From NCBI GenBank assembly GCA_026120185.1, contig JANUWF010001497.1, forward strand, positions 4,762,501 through 4,826,500: a stretch of 64,000 bases of DNA, in the 5' to 3' direction. Positions 9,925-22,754 of the stretch are shown here, in pieces. Made by a program: the position numbers and the translations under genes. How positions within the stretch are numbered: position 1 is the first letter of the stretch; each line of letters starts with the position of its first letter. The DNA comes from Voacanga thouarsii (lineage: Eukaryota > Streptophyta > Magnoliopsida > Gentianales > Apocynaceae). Below the pieces are notes generated by a model that was given only the letters and a program-made list of their open reading frames with translations, had not been told where the DNA came from and ran no database searches.

Positions 9925-11880
9925 CACTAGCTACTACTCTAAGCAAAAGCTGGATTGAAGGTTCTCTAGCGTGCCAGTCCAATACCACATGTCAATGTCG
10001 AATGTTTCCTTGTGAGAGGAGCCAATACAAGTCTGTATGGAATATGAGATAAATCAGTGCCACAATTACATTTCAAAGTGCTACTACTATCAGTGCCACA
10101 GTTACATTTCAAAGTGCTACTACTATTATAAGATATATTACCTTCAAATGTGTTTATTTAACTTGAAAATCATATTACTATCTGGAATAAGAAGATAGAG
10201 ACAAGAGTAATATTAGACAATTTTGATCAATTTGTGTTTGCAATAATGCACTCCATTCAGTAGATATTAACATGAAAGCTAATGAAAGTAACTCCACAAA
10301 ATTCACCTAAACTGCAACAGTTAGTATCCACTTCCATCACAAGGTATACATTTTTCTTTTAGGAGTCTTCTAATTTTTGGGTAGCAGACTTGAAAATGCC
10401 ACATTGTTTATTAAGATCTTAAACGATAGCTTCAGTATAGGCGCGACTCTACTCAAAATTCTTTTTGTAACAACATCTACTAAAACATACTTGGAAATCC
10501 AACTTGATGGTATGTCGAGCCTAAATTAGTATCTACAAGCATGGTATTCAAGAGGAGAATTACTTATTAATGCTTCTAAAGCACAACCACAGAAGTCAAG
10601 CAAGTGCCCATCAAGCGGCAAACTAACCTGAAACATGTGAATATATAGAATATAGATTACGATCTCTATTGATTTATACAGGCATTTCTCTAAGCACATT
10701 GATCTCTGGATTGTCATCCATAGATATACACACAGGAGGTTATTCTTTTTTTTTCAGAAAAAAAAAGAAAGAAAACATAAGAAGACTCCTAAAAACTTCA
10801 AGAAGTAGCTTCTTTATCGAAAACCCCGAAAAAAGAAAAGGATTTATGACATCATGATCTGGTACAGATTAAAGCCTTCGTTTGGTGAGTATCAAAAGTT
10901 ATACAGAGTACCTATGAGAAAATTAGAACAAAGAGGTGTGCACAAAATCTGTTTACGTATCACCTTCTCTTATCTATAGCTACAAGTCTTCGACTTGGTT
11001 CATCAAAAGAGGACCGTTCTGTTGTATGAAATTGGGAACAAAGAGGTGCGGCGTCTGTCCAAAACACCGCTGTATATTAGGGTATCTCGTAATTATGGCC
11101 ATTATAGCTTAAAGAAAATCAAGAAGTAAATTCAAGCTGCGAAATGTACCATTTCCATGAGTGGAAAATTTGTTAGAGAAGCTGGTGGAATGCTAGTCGT
11201 GTTGCACTGTATAAGTACAGATGTCACATTGCTTAACGATGTTTGCTACACGAGAAGAAAAAAAAATTCACCTAAATATATTTGCTAGGTGCCTTTCGAA
11301 TTTATATCATATTTAAGGGATATACAAGGATGTTACCCACCGATTGCTGTGAGGCTTGACAAGTTTCAGTTGTGCAGTAATTATTTTCCTCAATGGCCTT
11401 TTTCTGTGTGTCGAGTACATTACTGGCCCTGCTACTCCCCTAGCTATTTCAACAAGTAAACTTTTTCACTTAATAGTACGGATGTAAATAAAATTCATGC
11501 TAATAAATAGGGAAACAACAACACTGCAGTAACATTGCTGTACACCACATGCCTGATGCATTGGTGTGCCTTTCATTTTGCGTGCCTTTCCTGGTCTCCA
11601 TTTGTCAAGAAAACTCTTCAATCGTTTTCTTGTTTTGTTGGTCTCAAGCTTCTTTATACCTTTTGGGTTTGGAAATGTGATTCAGCTACTCGGGATGAAA
11701 ATTTCATGGTTGCCATATTATCTTGGCCCAAATCTCTTTCAAACGACTTCCCCTCTCTCATCTCATGTGCTGACAATACATCACATTTGTCTCTAATCTT
11801 GCGACTCATTTTGGTTGCCATAGAAATGACATCTTCGGTTGCACTTTAAGACTCGACAGCTCGGGCAGCTAAACGTATCA
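9925..11880. other. No complete gene; possible C-terminal and flanking remnants of the FAR1-like element
   Basis: No frame with a recognisable domain is visible. The minus strand of about 11,530-11,880 lies directly downstream of the SWIM block of the transposase remnant and could hold its decayed C-terminal extension. Two near-identical pieces (CAGTGCCACA and TTACATTTCAAAGTGCTACTACTAT) at about 10,052-10,092 and 10,090-10,128 form a short tandem duplication. The remainder is AT-rich and featureless. Confidence 0.4.
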
Positions 11881-11892
11881 ACAATGTAGTCA

Positions 11893-13586
11893 TCATCTTG
11901 TACCGCTCTGCAATGTCAAGATTGGGATCGATAGATACAGCACCTCTGTCAACCTGAATAACTGAGGCATCCATAGACTTGTGTGTCCATCGCCTGATGA
12001 TGTATTAATCTGAACTGTTTTTACATTAACGTGATTTAACACTTTCAGAGAATGCAAACAGAACATTCCAACACTCTGGAAAAACAAACAACTGCATGTT
12101 ATGGTTTTCGTCGATGCGTCAAATGTAATGGTACGCTGTTTTGATAATCCATCATGCTGTCCAACAATGCACTCAACTAGAGAATTAGGTGCGACACTTG
12201 TTCTCTGTATGAGTAGCCCCAAGGATTCATCGAACTGGGCATGAAACTCATTGAACAATGGGGGAATGTATACTTCGCTACGCAATTTAGCATTGGTGAG
12301 TTTCTCAATGCCATTATTGTTAGTTTTTGCTTACTTTCATATTCTGATATCACCTCTTTGTATCACTTTGAGGCAACAACACGACCAAAATATGTGAAGA
12401 ATTGTAGAATATCATGATTCAACTTTAGATGGTCCTTTAAATCTACATTAAAGCTTTCACTCAATTATGTACAACGCATCGCAGCCGTCCAGGTACCCAT
12501 CAGGTAGCATCATGCCTACTTCACTCTAGCTGCAAATATGCTTTTGATCCATTCATTTGTCTCCAGCTCATGGACTAGCACGAATTCCTGCCAAGTCTCA
12601 AGAAACTCCTTCTTGTCTTTAATATGGAACATACAATTTCAAAACATGTCCAAGAGTGACAATCCCTTCCTACAAAGATATCCCAAGTGTTTTATAAAAT
12701 TTCTCTAAATATGAAAAGTACATAAACCATGAAAAGTCTGTGGGAGAACTATAGAAATTGCTGCAGCCATTGCTGCATCTTGGTCAGTGAAGATTGTTCT
12801 AGGATGCTTGCCTCCCATAGCTTCGATGAACGTCGTGAATAGCTAATTAAAAGAATCAATTGTTTCATCATAAAGCAAAGCAGCCCCAAAAACTACTAAT
12901 TGCCTATATTGGTTGAACCCAACAAATACTCCAAGAGGCCAGCACTGTTTGTTTGTCTTGTATATGGTGTCAAATGTGACAACATCCCCAAAGTAGAAGT
13001 ATTCCATGATCATGCATGCATCAGCCCAAAAAATATTTGTGATTAGCTCATCACAATCAAGTTGTACTTCATGGAAGAAAGAAGGATTCATAGAAGCTTA
13101 CTCTTCAAAATATCTCATTATTGCCGCACCCTCACCATACTGTAAGTTTCTTTGTCTTCTACTACGGAGGTATCGCTTCAAGTCTTCTTTGGTGCACCCT
13201 AAATTTTCTTTGCCACCTACTTGTGTTGACATTAGCTCATGAGATTGCTTTAAAGATAATATTGCAGCTTCGGCTAAGGAAGCGTCGATGTTTTGCGCAT
13301 TGCTCACATTCCTCTGTGACGGCATGAGATGAACACAAGCAGTAGTATAGAGGTCATGGTTGTGGCTTGATTCAAACTCGGTCACCTTGAATTTTTTTTT
13401 TTTCTTATCTAGAACAATGACCATCCGAGCAGCACAACTGATCTTTGTTTCTGCACAAGGACGCTTAATTTCTCTATCACGTTTATCGATCCTTCGAAAC
13501 CTTGCTTTGCAACATGTAAACCTCTTAGATGTCAACACACCAAAGGCATTCTTGTTCCCATACTCTCTACGTATACCGAAGTCCAT
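11893..13586 (-). pseudogene. FAR1/FHY3-type Mutator-like transposase remnant
   Basis: Read on the minus strand, the domains come in family order. The FAR1 DNA-binding domain is in the 162-codon frame 13,586-13,098 (FTCCKARFRR, then the paired Cys of KRPCAETKISC, and SSHNHDL). The DDE transposase start is at 13,091-12,843 (FGDVVTFDTIYKTNKQCWPL, first catalytic Asp), followed by FTDQDAAMAAAI (second Asp) near 12,790. The SWIM zinc finger lies in 12,285-11,893 (CSCLFFQSVGMFCLH, a CxCx(n)CxH pattern). Stops separate the blocks, for example TAA at 13,097-13,095 and after TIDSFN at 12,843, so no full-length protein is made. Domesticated FAR1/FHY3 factors share this layout, but the stops and TE surroundings argue for a dead transposon. 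Confidence 0.85.
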
Positions 13587-13599
13587 AGTTGCACCATAA

Positions 13600-16190
13600 C
13601 AATTGTAAAAGTTGTACGCTTTTTCTTCAGAATCAAGTAACTATCCAACAGCAAGTAAAAAACAAACATTTGCACTTGTACGATTCTCCATTAAAAGGAA
13701 CCTATGCACATCATAAAAAAAAAAGGGAACAAAGAAATATATTAAAATACTTGAGTACGCTTACAAGTAAAATTCGTAGGATGTTCCTAAACAGGTCACT
13801 AATTCGAACCAATAAGTGCAATATATAGGTAAAAAAGAAATATTACTATCTTGGTCAAATTTAAAGTACTACAAAGACATCAGTAATAAACAGTTAGAAA
13901 AATTTTTCAAGTGGAACATGTAAATGTATAGGCAAGCGAATACATTGCGGGGAAAATTCTTAATTTAGCCATGAGATAATCAGAGAGAATGTTATAAATA
14001 AGTAAACGTGTGGTCACATGCTGTGCTATGCTTTGTTGTGTTCTATATACAATCAATGCTTCCAAACAAACATGTATTAACAAGTGAGGTAATCACTTGA
14101 ACATGGATGTGTACATTACTAACTCATTCTCACAGAGACATGAACACAAATATTAATCTAAAAACCCAGATTACATTGAATGCAATTTTTCAAATGCACA
14201 TACTTAGCTGTCAAAAGACAACTTGGGTGACTGAAGGAGAAATATCCCCTTGAGCATTGCATGCCCATTACCTCATTTGTGTATCAGGAGGCTTCAATTT
14301 TGTCAGATTACACTAACCCTATCGACACCGTTCGAAATAATCTCAGTATTTGAAGGAATGAGAGAAGAAAGTGAATGGAAATATTAACATTTGAGGAAAG
14401 CTTTTGTTTATGTTTATACAGCAGGTGATTTAAGTGGGATTTTTAATTTTTTGATGAACAGTTCAAAGTACATATACAGTACAACTTGCAGAGGCTTGTG
14501 GAAGCTGGCTAACGATGCAAGCCGTGATTTTCGATCGGTTGAGGGCAAAACAACGTCGTTTTGCTCTTTTTTTTAAGACCAGCGACGTGGATATTTCTTA
14601 ACCGGACAATTGCTGGGTTCGCAGATCCTGGCCACAAAAGAGCCGTGCAATTCCCATACAGGAATCGCGCGGCCCCGAATCCATATAAGGGAGAGTCAGG
14701 CCTTCTAGGTTTTTATGTCTCCCTGCTACACTACCATAAGCTAATGGTAGTAGCTTTTTCTTTAGAGTGTATTATAATAACATTTTCTTCTACTAATAAA
14801 GATAGATATGTTTATATAGATATGCATAGCTTTAGATGAAGGGATATAGAGTTGTAGATAGATGTGTTTACTTGAAACTATTCATTTACGATGTATTCAA
14901 TCAATTGTTAGAATATGGGATGATGTTTTGGATTCTGCTCATAATTTGAAATTTTTGTTTCAAGACTTCAGATACCAAGGTCTTATACTTTGGTTTCTGT
15001 AATGAATTAAAGATAAGCAGCTAGAGCATAATTATAAGATTTTCTAATAATAATAGTAAAAACCTATTAATGATAGCATAAGAAATCCTTTAGAGGAATT
15101 AGTAGTAATTGTCCTTAACTCCTCAAGAAGTATTGACAATAGTGACAAACTATTAATTACATCATAATTAATCCTTTAGCACAATGTAGTAGTTTATGGC
15201 GATGAGCAACAGGCCAATGGATAAGGATAGTTGTCAACCTGTGGAACGAATGAATTGAGAATTTGAGGCACGTGGCACCACAATGGTTGTCTAAAGCAAC
15301 TTATATATGTACCCATAGGGAATGCATTCAAGTCAAACTTTTAATAATCTTAGGTGAGTTTAAACCATAAAGTTAGGCCGAATAAAATTCGGAATAAGTT
15401 TGAGCTTGAGCGAATTTAACCCGCTATAAATCCAATACAATATATATTTATAAATATGTAAAATTATAATTACTTATTTTTTTATTAATTATATCTTTTA
15501 AAAAAAGTAATAATTTGTAATTTTCCTTTATTCTTCTTCTAATTCTGACCCAAATGATTAGTTGATAACATGATAATAAAAGAGCTTGCTTATTGGAAAT
15601 ATATTGCTATTTTTAAAAATCACGTTATAAACTATAGCAAAATTATTTTCTATCTCTACAAATTTTAAAACAATTTAATACTACAATATTAAACTAAACA
15701 ATCACATTCATTTTATTAATCCTTGATTATCAAAATATATCCTTATTAAACTTATTTTTTTAAAATATAATGATGCTATATTTTTTTTTCATGATACAAT
15801 AAAATTCATTATAAAACTATCATTATTTTAAATATTACGAAATTAAAACTATAAGATTGAATACTAAAAAACACTCAAAAATGTTAATATTTTCTCATTT
15901 TTATTTTATTGTAATATATGATTATATAAAATTACATTTAAATTATGCATATTTATACTATTATATATAACTTCAAAATTATACTTATACTTTTTTATTG
16001 AATTATTTTCGACCAGCCCGAGCTTGCATTTTATATTTGGGCTGAGCACGGACTTGACATTTGTGAGTGTAGGTGGTCTAAGCTTGGGTTCAAATTTTTT
16101 ATTTTGAAATCAGTTCTAACTCAAATTTAACCAAATTCAATTCACAAACCCAAATTGGTGTCCTACTTATCATGTATTTATTGAATATTT
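13600..16190. other. AT-rich intergenic sequence without recognised gene
   Basis: The stretch shows no supported gene. At 14,080-14,155 is a weak reverse-complement relative of the minisatellite. At 14,570-14,720 a GC-richer block ends in a TATA-like CATATAAGG, but no frame follows. From 15,000 to 16,190 the sequence is strongly AT-rich, with no frame and no clear element ends. Confidence 0.4.
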
Positions 16191-16196
16191 TCTTTA

Positions 16197-16687
16197 GGGA
16201 AAAATTCACTTGGCCATCCCAAGTATGGTCAAAATCCCATATAACTATCTAAACTTTATTTTGAATTTAATTGTCATATGAATTATAATTTTTTCCCACA
16301 TTGCCATTCAAGCACTTCTAAATTAGTTAACATGGTAAATTAAAAATAAAATAGTATAAATTTCTCATCTAACTAACTCAAATAACAAAAATACTAAATT
16401 AGTTAGATTAAGTTAAGTTAATTCAATTGTATTATACTTTCCATTTTTTTCAAATTTAAATTTATAGATAATTTAGTTTTATTGTTTTTTAGATCAGTTA
16501 GATGAGAAAATTACATTACTTTATGTTTAATTTACCATTTTAACTAATTTAAATTAAATATAAAAGGTGCTTGGATGGCGATATGAAAAAAAAAATCATA
16601 ATTTAGATGACAATTAGATTCAAAATAAAGCTTGAATAGTAATGTAGAATTTTGATTATACTTGAGACAATAAAGTGAATTTATCCC
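16197..16687. mobile_element. Foldback MITE with ~150 bp inverted arms
   Basis: The left arm from 16,197 (GGGAAAAATTCACTTGGCC...) is the near reverse complement of the right arm ending at 16,687 (GGGATAAATTCACTTTATT... when reversed). Matching continues inward through AAGTATGGTCAAAAT / AAGTATAATCAAAAT and TTTATTTTGAATTTAATTGTCAT to GGTAAATTAAA, about 150 bases. The centre is AT-rich and non-coding. The flanks do not give a clean target duplication, so superfamily is not assigned. Confidence 0.8.
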
Positions 16688-16689
16688 AT

Positions 16690-16998
16690 TGTGAAATGAG
16701 TAGTGAATTCTTAAAATTTAATATTGGAGTGATATTGATAAGGAAGTAAGGTAGATGACTCTTGTTATTAGTATTTTATACCATACTCTTTTTCGACCTA
16801 TGTATTCTGAGTATATTGGGTGTCGAAACTTAATAATTTCTAAGGAGGAATTGTTAAGGACCGACATCGGCCTGCCGACAGAAGCCCACGTATGAAGAAT
16901 ATATGTTCCTGATCTTCATAGATCTATGTTTTATTTGTTACATATTGAATAGATTTGAGAACTTTGTGCAAATATCTAACTAAATCTGGAAGGAGATC
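16690..16998. other. Flank of the endogenous caulimovirid, no gene
   Basis: Non-coding sequence between the foldback MITE and the start of the viral leader. The exact left end of the viral copy could lie anywhere from about 16,850 to 17,000; no similarity to the viral 3' end was found here. Confidence 0.4.
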
Positions 16999-17011
16999 TG
17001 GTATCCAGATC
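16999..17011 (+). promoter_or_regulatory. Candidate tRNA-iMet primer-binding site of the viral copy
   Basis: TGGTATCCAGATC differs from the caulimovirid and copia consensus TGGTATCAGAGC by one inserted base and one substitution. It lies about 350 bases before the movement-protein ATG, where a caulimovirid leader should begin. The site is degenerate and is one of two candidates; TAGTATCATG near 17,069 is the weaker one. Confidence 0.4.
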
Positions 17012-17352
17012 TACTCGGCAAGATAGACTGAACCTTTAGGCCATGGAGTTAAGGCTGCTGGTGGTTCTAGTATCATGTTGAGATGAGAATTCAATTCTCA
17101 ATGGCCAGATTAAGAATAGATCTGCACACAGACTTAACAGATCTAGACTTTATATAACAAACAAATCATATCTCTAAGAAAAACACAAACCATAGATCTA
17201 AACTGAGTATTGTGTAGAATGACTAATAACTTGAGTGAATTCCATCTTACGGAATCTGATGGTGATGATCACCAAGCTAAGGGAAGTATTTACAAACTGA
17301 TTAAATACTTGTTGTAATTTACTGCTTTCTGCATATTTAGTATTATCACATC

Positions 17353-18105
17353 ATGTCTTTTTCCCGACTCTTCCGATCCCCATCTTCATCCTCCTCTTCA
17401 TCTTCTTATCCTATTGCTCCCGTTGTTTCTTCAAAGATCAAAGAAGAAGTCCACTTCTCTGATCTACAACAATCAATTGACAATTGGAAAATTCCTAAGT
17501 TTTCCGACAAAGAAATTTACAAAAACCCCAAATGGTCACTTAGTAGTGACTATGTTATCAAGACTGTTGAGGAAACAGTCCAAATAGATCCTGATACCCA
17601 AGAAATCAGACTCCTTACCCCAAGTGCTCTGGAGAAATTCAGACAAAAATACAAATATCTTCATTTTGGTCTAGTCCAAATTGCAGCAAAACCCTTATCT
17701 AGAGAAGGTCTTGATACATCTCTTCTTTTATGTCTTAGGGATACCAGATTCCTAAACTTCAATGACTCCCTTCTAGGCATGGTTGAAACTAGCCTCTGCA
17801 ATGGACCAGTCTATTTTGATTGTTTCCCAAATTTTATTGTTTCTCTTTAGGATAGGAATATTTTAGACTCCTTAACCCTGAATGTCCAAACTGCAAATTT
17901 CAAAATAAAAACTGGATCTCTTCCGGTAGCAATTTTATATAGAATTCAATATAAGGCTATGAATTCTGCTTTCAATACTGGTGCTATGAAAGTATCAAAT
18001 AAAGGAGAAACAATCTTATTTCAAACAAATCTGTCCAGATCCCATCTGTCAATCCCAAAACCTATTTCCTGGAAAGAGGTAAGTCTTCCTTCAAACTGCT
18101 ACTAA
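17353..18105 (+). pseudogene. Caulimovirid movement protein (30K superfamily), interrupted
   Basis: The frame opens with a Ser-rich stretch (residues 1-21). It then has the 30K-type core, with a run of beta-strand-like segments around residues 60-130 and the block GPVYFDCFPNFIVSL just before an in-frame TAG at 17,848-17,850. The same frame stays open after the stop to TAA 18,103-18,105, giving about 250 codons in all, and carries the second half of the core. 30K proteins enlarge plasmodesmata for cell-to-cell spread in caulimovirids, usually as the N-terminal part of the polyprotein in the petuvirus and florendovirus type. The minus-strand copy lacks this region. A splice-donor-like GGTAAGT lies near 18,079; its relevance is unknown. 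Confidence 0.75.
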
Positions 18106-18846
18106 CTGGAGTCACTCCTTCAGTGAAACCAGAAAACACAACTGTCTCTGAGATACACCAATCGCCTTCGGGAAATGTTGAAATCACTTTCCAGAGATCT
18201 CTCAGTCAACGAATCTCGTATCCTCCTTCAAGTACAACCAAGACACTCTACATCCTCAGTAGCAACACATCTATAGGATATAGATCAAGATCTGAGAATT
18301 CCTGAAGCCAGATATGTTCCACAACCTGAATCTGATGATAATCCTACATCTCCTACCCATTCTACTATGATTGGAGATCTTAATGTTTTACAAACTGATT
18401 TTGTTATAAACAAAGAACAATTGCGAAAAGAATTTTACTCCTCTGTAAACATTCTCAAAAGAAATTGGTTTTTTGAACATTATCAAGGATCTGAGAAACA
18501 ACATATCCAAGAAAAATATTATGAATTTTTAAACCAGGTTCAAAGGTAGATTGATTTATTTTTATGGTTTGAAGCCTATGCTTCACTCAACAAAATTGAT
18601 TATCCATTTGCGAAATCTATCAATGTTTCAAAACTTTAGCAAACATCTCAAGGAACATATGTTTCTTCAGAATTACCTCCAGGTCAAAATTTTAAAATTC
18701 CTTTTGGTATGGAAACCATTACTGCTGCCCCTTTCAAAAGAAGATTGGAAACTGAATTTGAGGAACCAGTTGAGGCAAAAGATATTCAAAGTCTTTTTGA
18801 ACAAAATAATTATACTAATAAATATTTATAAACTATTGGTGAATAT
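18106..18846 (+). pseudogene. Decayed junction between movement and coat protein regions
   Basis: The viral polyprotein should continue here, but the sequence switches frame and carries many stops. Protein-like pieces are visible in different frames, for example one around 18,560-18,830 with PPGQNFKIPFGMETI, so small indels as well as substitutions have accumulated. No intact frame exceeds 100 codons. There is no second copy of this region in the window to compare with. Confidence 0.5.
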
Positions 18847-20364
18847 TTGATTTCCAAACCAAGTATCTCCAATGTAGCAAAGTCTGGGACATCAACTCTC
18901 AGCACCACTTCCACTATTCCTCTTTTTAAACCCTATGAGATTCCTGCACAATTTCGTGAGGAGCTCAAAAAAACTTCTGCTCCACCTATGCTCGCAGAGT
19001 TACAGAGACGGATAGCAGAAATCGAAAGATCCATCATAATACCAAACACTCCTTCTACGAGTGTTAAACAAAAATCTATTATTCCTGGATCACCTTCTAC
19101 TCCAGCCAAAACAACCACACACCAATCTATTTCTGTTCTACAGGAAATAGACTCGGATGATTCTGATCAAGTCACAAATAAACTTCCTCCTATAAAGATT
19201 GCCCCTCTCAGGTTAGGAAGACCAAACAATTGGAGAAATCCTCAAAAATTTTATTATTCTAGAGCCACTCATCCCGGTGTAGCCCTAGAAGAAAGTCCAG
19301 CTATCCTGCAAAATTCTTACAATGCCAACAACATCTATGAATTGAACATAGATGGTCAGTCTGAATACAATATTATGGCAAAATTCCAGCAGATGACCAT
19401 GGTGGCCACTGCATATAGAATAGCCCATGGTAGTTCAAACCAATTATCTGCTCATGTGTTAATAGCAGGTTTTACAGGACAACTCAAAGGTTGGTGGGAC
19501 GAACACCTCACTGACACAGATAAGTATGATATCCTTCATGCTGTCAAAACAGATGCTGATGGTCATCCCATCTTACAAAATGGTGAACCAATCCCTGATG
19601 CAGTGTCTACTTTGATTTTCACACTAGTCAAAACCTTCATAGGAAATCCAGGTATTTTTCATGAAAAATCCACTGAGATCCTCAATAATCTCAAGTGTAA
19701 AACATTGTATGATTTTAGATGGTATAAGGATACCTTCCTTACTCGCATTTATGCTAGACCTGATGGAAACAGCCACTATTGGAAAGAAAAATTCCTAGAT
19801 GGCCTTCCTAAATCTCTTCGTGACCTTGTTCGTGAGGAATTGCAAACCCAGCATAATGGTAATGTACCTTATGATAGGATCACCTTTGGTCAGTTAACCA
19901 GTTAGATCCAACAAGTAGTCCTCAAGATTTGTCAACAAGACAAAATGTTGAGACAATTAGCCAAAGATAGAGCCCAAAGAAGTAGAGATTTAGGCTCTTT
20001 CTGTGAAAAGTTTGGGTTGCCTTCCTGTAGTTCAAAACCCTATAAGAGACATAGGCATAAACAATTGCAGTCCAAGCCCACTTGTCATAGAAGTAAGCCC
20101 AAATTCAGAAAATCATCCAAATATCCAGCCCTTCCTGCTCCTCAACCCAAGCCTCATAAAATCAAAAGGCCCCAGCTCTCAAAAGACAAGTCCAAATCTG
20201 TTACTTGTTTCAAATGTGGTAAGCCGGGCCATATAGCCAGGTATTGCAGGGTTTCCAAAAGAATCCATGAACTCTCCTTGGATCAAGAATTACTTGATAA
20301 GATTCAGAACCTCTTTCTCTCCGATTTAGAGTCTGACCTTGCTGATGATGAATATGATCAGTAA
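18847..20364 (+). pseudogene. Caulimovirid coat protein (Gag-like) with zinc knuckle, interrupted
   Basis: The frame from 18,847 has a Pro/Ser/Thr-rich N-terminal part, then the conserved capsid core around residues 175-330 (KFQQMTMVATAYR, AGFTGQLKGWWDEHLT). A stop TAG at 19,903 follows; the minus copy has a Gln codon there. The frame continues with a Lys/Pro-rich basic region and an intact CCHC knuckle CFKCGKPGHIARYC (about 20,206-20,247), then an acidic tail ending in TAA at 20,362. The knuckle should bind the pregenomic RNA during packaging. The order capsid, basic stretch, knuckle, acidic tail is typical of caulimovirid coat proteins. Confidence 0.82.
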
Positions 20365-20868
20365 TTCAACCAAATCCAAGATGATGATGTCCTTTCAACC
20401 TCATCCCCCTCCGAGTCTGACAAAGATCAGCCTTCCATCAATGTCATCTCTAAATAGCAAGATCTACTCTTAGAGATTATAGGCAATCATCCAGATGATG
20501 CTACCAGAAAAGAATATCTAAATAAATTCAAATAAACTTTGCATCAGCCCTAATCTTCAAAATCTAATCCTTTCGATAATTATCCTAGGATTGTCAATAC
20601 CTACAACATTACAGATATTCTCAATAGGTTTCCTACCAAACCTCAAAAAATAGTCACTATCCAAGACTTACAATCTGAAATTGCCATTCTCAAATAAGAA
20701 ATCAGAGAAATCAAAGCCTCCCAAGAAATAGACAGATTAGTTCTTCAACAACTCTGTTCAAAAGATGAAATACTAATTGAGCCTGAAGCCTCTAAACCTC
20801 AGGAACCAAACCAATTTCTAAATTATATTTCAAAGGTATCCATCCAGAAATGGCATATAAGAATTACT
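20365..20868 (+). pseudogene. Coat protein-protease linker with clustered stops
   Basis: Frame 1 continues the polyprotein through this segment but is interrupted at about 20,455, 20,533, 20,551 and 20,695. The first three of these stops are also present at the matching positions of the minus copy (about 28,840, 28,760 and 28,745), whereas the one at 20,695 is private to this copy. Shared stops point to a common, already defective parent or to a true coding boundary at this place. Confidence 0.6.
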
Positions 20869-22749
20869 TTGGTAATTAACAATTCTTTCACTCTTGAAAT
20901 CCCAGCCCTTTTAGATACAGGGGCTGACCTCAACTGTATCCAAGAAGGACTTATTCCAACCAAGTTCTTTGAAAAGACTAAAGAAAGTCTTCGATCTGCC
21001 AATGGTAAGAAACTGGGTATTAGTTTCAAACTCTCAAATGTGGAGGTAAAACACTCTTCTTTGTCTGTCTCTACTTATTTCTTATTAGTCAAAGATATCA
21101 CTAACCCTGTTGTCTTAGGCACTCCTTTTATCCAACAGATCATTTCGTTTATGGTCCTCAAAGAAGGTATTCAAGTTACCCATTTAAATCAACAAATCCT
21201 CATTCCTTTTGATAGGCCTCCTATTGAGAAAGAACTCCAACTTCTGGAAAACAAGCAATCTCAAATCAACTTCTTAAAAGTAGATTTGGCCTTCAAAAAA
21301 CTCCAGCTACAATTGCAGGACCCAACTACCAAATCAAAAATCCAAGCTCTAGAACATCACATCCAACAACATCTTTGTTCTGATCTTCCTACTGCCTTCT
21401 GGCATAGGAAACAGCACATAGTCCGTCTCCCTTATGAGCCTGATTTTGAGGAAAAGTCTATCCCAACCAAGGCTAGACCAATCCAAATGAACCATGAGTT
21501 AACCACACTCTGTCAGAAAGAAATCCAAGATCTCCTACAAAAGAAAATTATCACTCCAAGTACATCTCCATGGAGTTGTGCTGCATTCTATGTTTACAAA
21601 AATGCTGAAATCGAGCGAGGTGCTCCAAGATTAGTCATCAATTATAAACCACTCAACACAGCACTCAGATGGATAAGATATCCTATCCCCAACAAAAAAG
21701 ATTTGCTCAACCGGCTGCATGCAACAGTCATATTTTCAAAATTCGATTTAAAATCTAGATATTGGCAAATCCAAATCGATCTCGGAGATCGATACAAAAC
21801 TGCATTTACAGTCCCTTTTGGTCAATATGAGTGGAATGTAATGCCTTTTGGTTTGAAAAATGCTCCTTCTGAATTTCAAAGGATCATGAGTGAGATTTTC
21901 AATCCTTACTCCCAATTTATCATTGTCTACATTGATGATGTTTTAGTTTTCTCAAATAGTTTGGAACAACATTTCAAACATCTTAATATTTTACTCTCTA
22001 CCATTAAACAAAACGGTTTAGTTCTTTCTAAAACAAAATTTAGCCTTTTTCAAACTAATGTTCGATTTCTCGGACATAATATTCAACAGGGAACTATTAA
22101 TCCTATTTCCCAATCAATTCAATTTGCTGACAAATTTCCTGACCAAATTCTTAACAGGACTCAACTCCAAAGATTCCTTGGTTATTTAAATTATGTCTCT
22201 GAATTCATTACAGGAATAAAAAATATGATTAAGCCATTACATGATAGGCTTAAACAGCCTCCCCCTCCATAGACTAATATCCATACTTTGATAGTTAGAC
22301 AGGTAAAGGATCAAGTCAAAAATTTAACCTGTCTATCCTTGCTAGATCCTCAAGCTCCAAAAATTGTTGAAACAGATGCCTCTGATATTGGTTACGATGG
22401 CATCCTGAAGCAAAACAAAAATGGCAAAGAACATATTGTGGCATTTGCATCCAAGCATTGGAATAGTTCCCAGCAGAACTATCCCACCATCAAAAAAGAA
22501 ATTTTAGCGATTGTTTTATGCATTCAAAAATTTTAAGCAGATTTGCTAAACCAAAAATTCTTATTACGTATAGATTGCAAAGCTACAAAATATGCCTTGC
22601 TAAAAGATGTTAAAAACCTTGCCTCAAAACAAATATTTGCTAGATGGCAAGCTATTTTATCCATATTTGATTTTGATATAGAATATATCAAAGGGTCTTC
22701 AAATTCAATTCCTGATTTCTTAACCTGGGAATTCCTGCAAGGTCGATAA
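20869..22749 (+). pseudogene. Caulimovirid protease-reverse transcriptase-RNase H, nearly open
   Basis: A 467-codon frame runs to TAG 22,270, continues from 22,288 to TAA 22,534 and again from 22,543 to 22,749, all in frame 1. The aspartic protease motif LLDTGADLNCI is near 20,911-20,943. The reverse transcriptase follows the linker KARPIQMNHEL and has LVINYKPLN, FDLKSRYWQI, MPFGLKNAPSEFQ and the catalytic box YIDD at 21,928-21,939. RNase H begins with VETDASDIGY near 22,367. The stop at 22,270 replaces a Trp codon of the minus copy, and that at 22,534 a Gln codon, each a single transition. The protein would copy packaged RNA into DNA; integrase is absent, as expected for a caulimovirid. Confidence 0.9.
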
Positions 22750-22754
22750 AGCCT

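Noticed and set aside
13006..13599. Plus-strand ORFs opposite the FAR1-like domain
   Set aside because: The minus strand has a recognisable FAR1 domain; the plus frames have no motif.
17069..17085. TAGTATCATGTTGAG as the viral primer-binding site
   Set aside because: It matches TGGTATCAGAGC less well than the site at 16,999 and lies nearer the movement-protein start.
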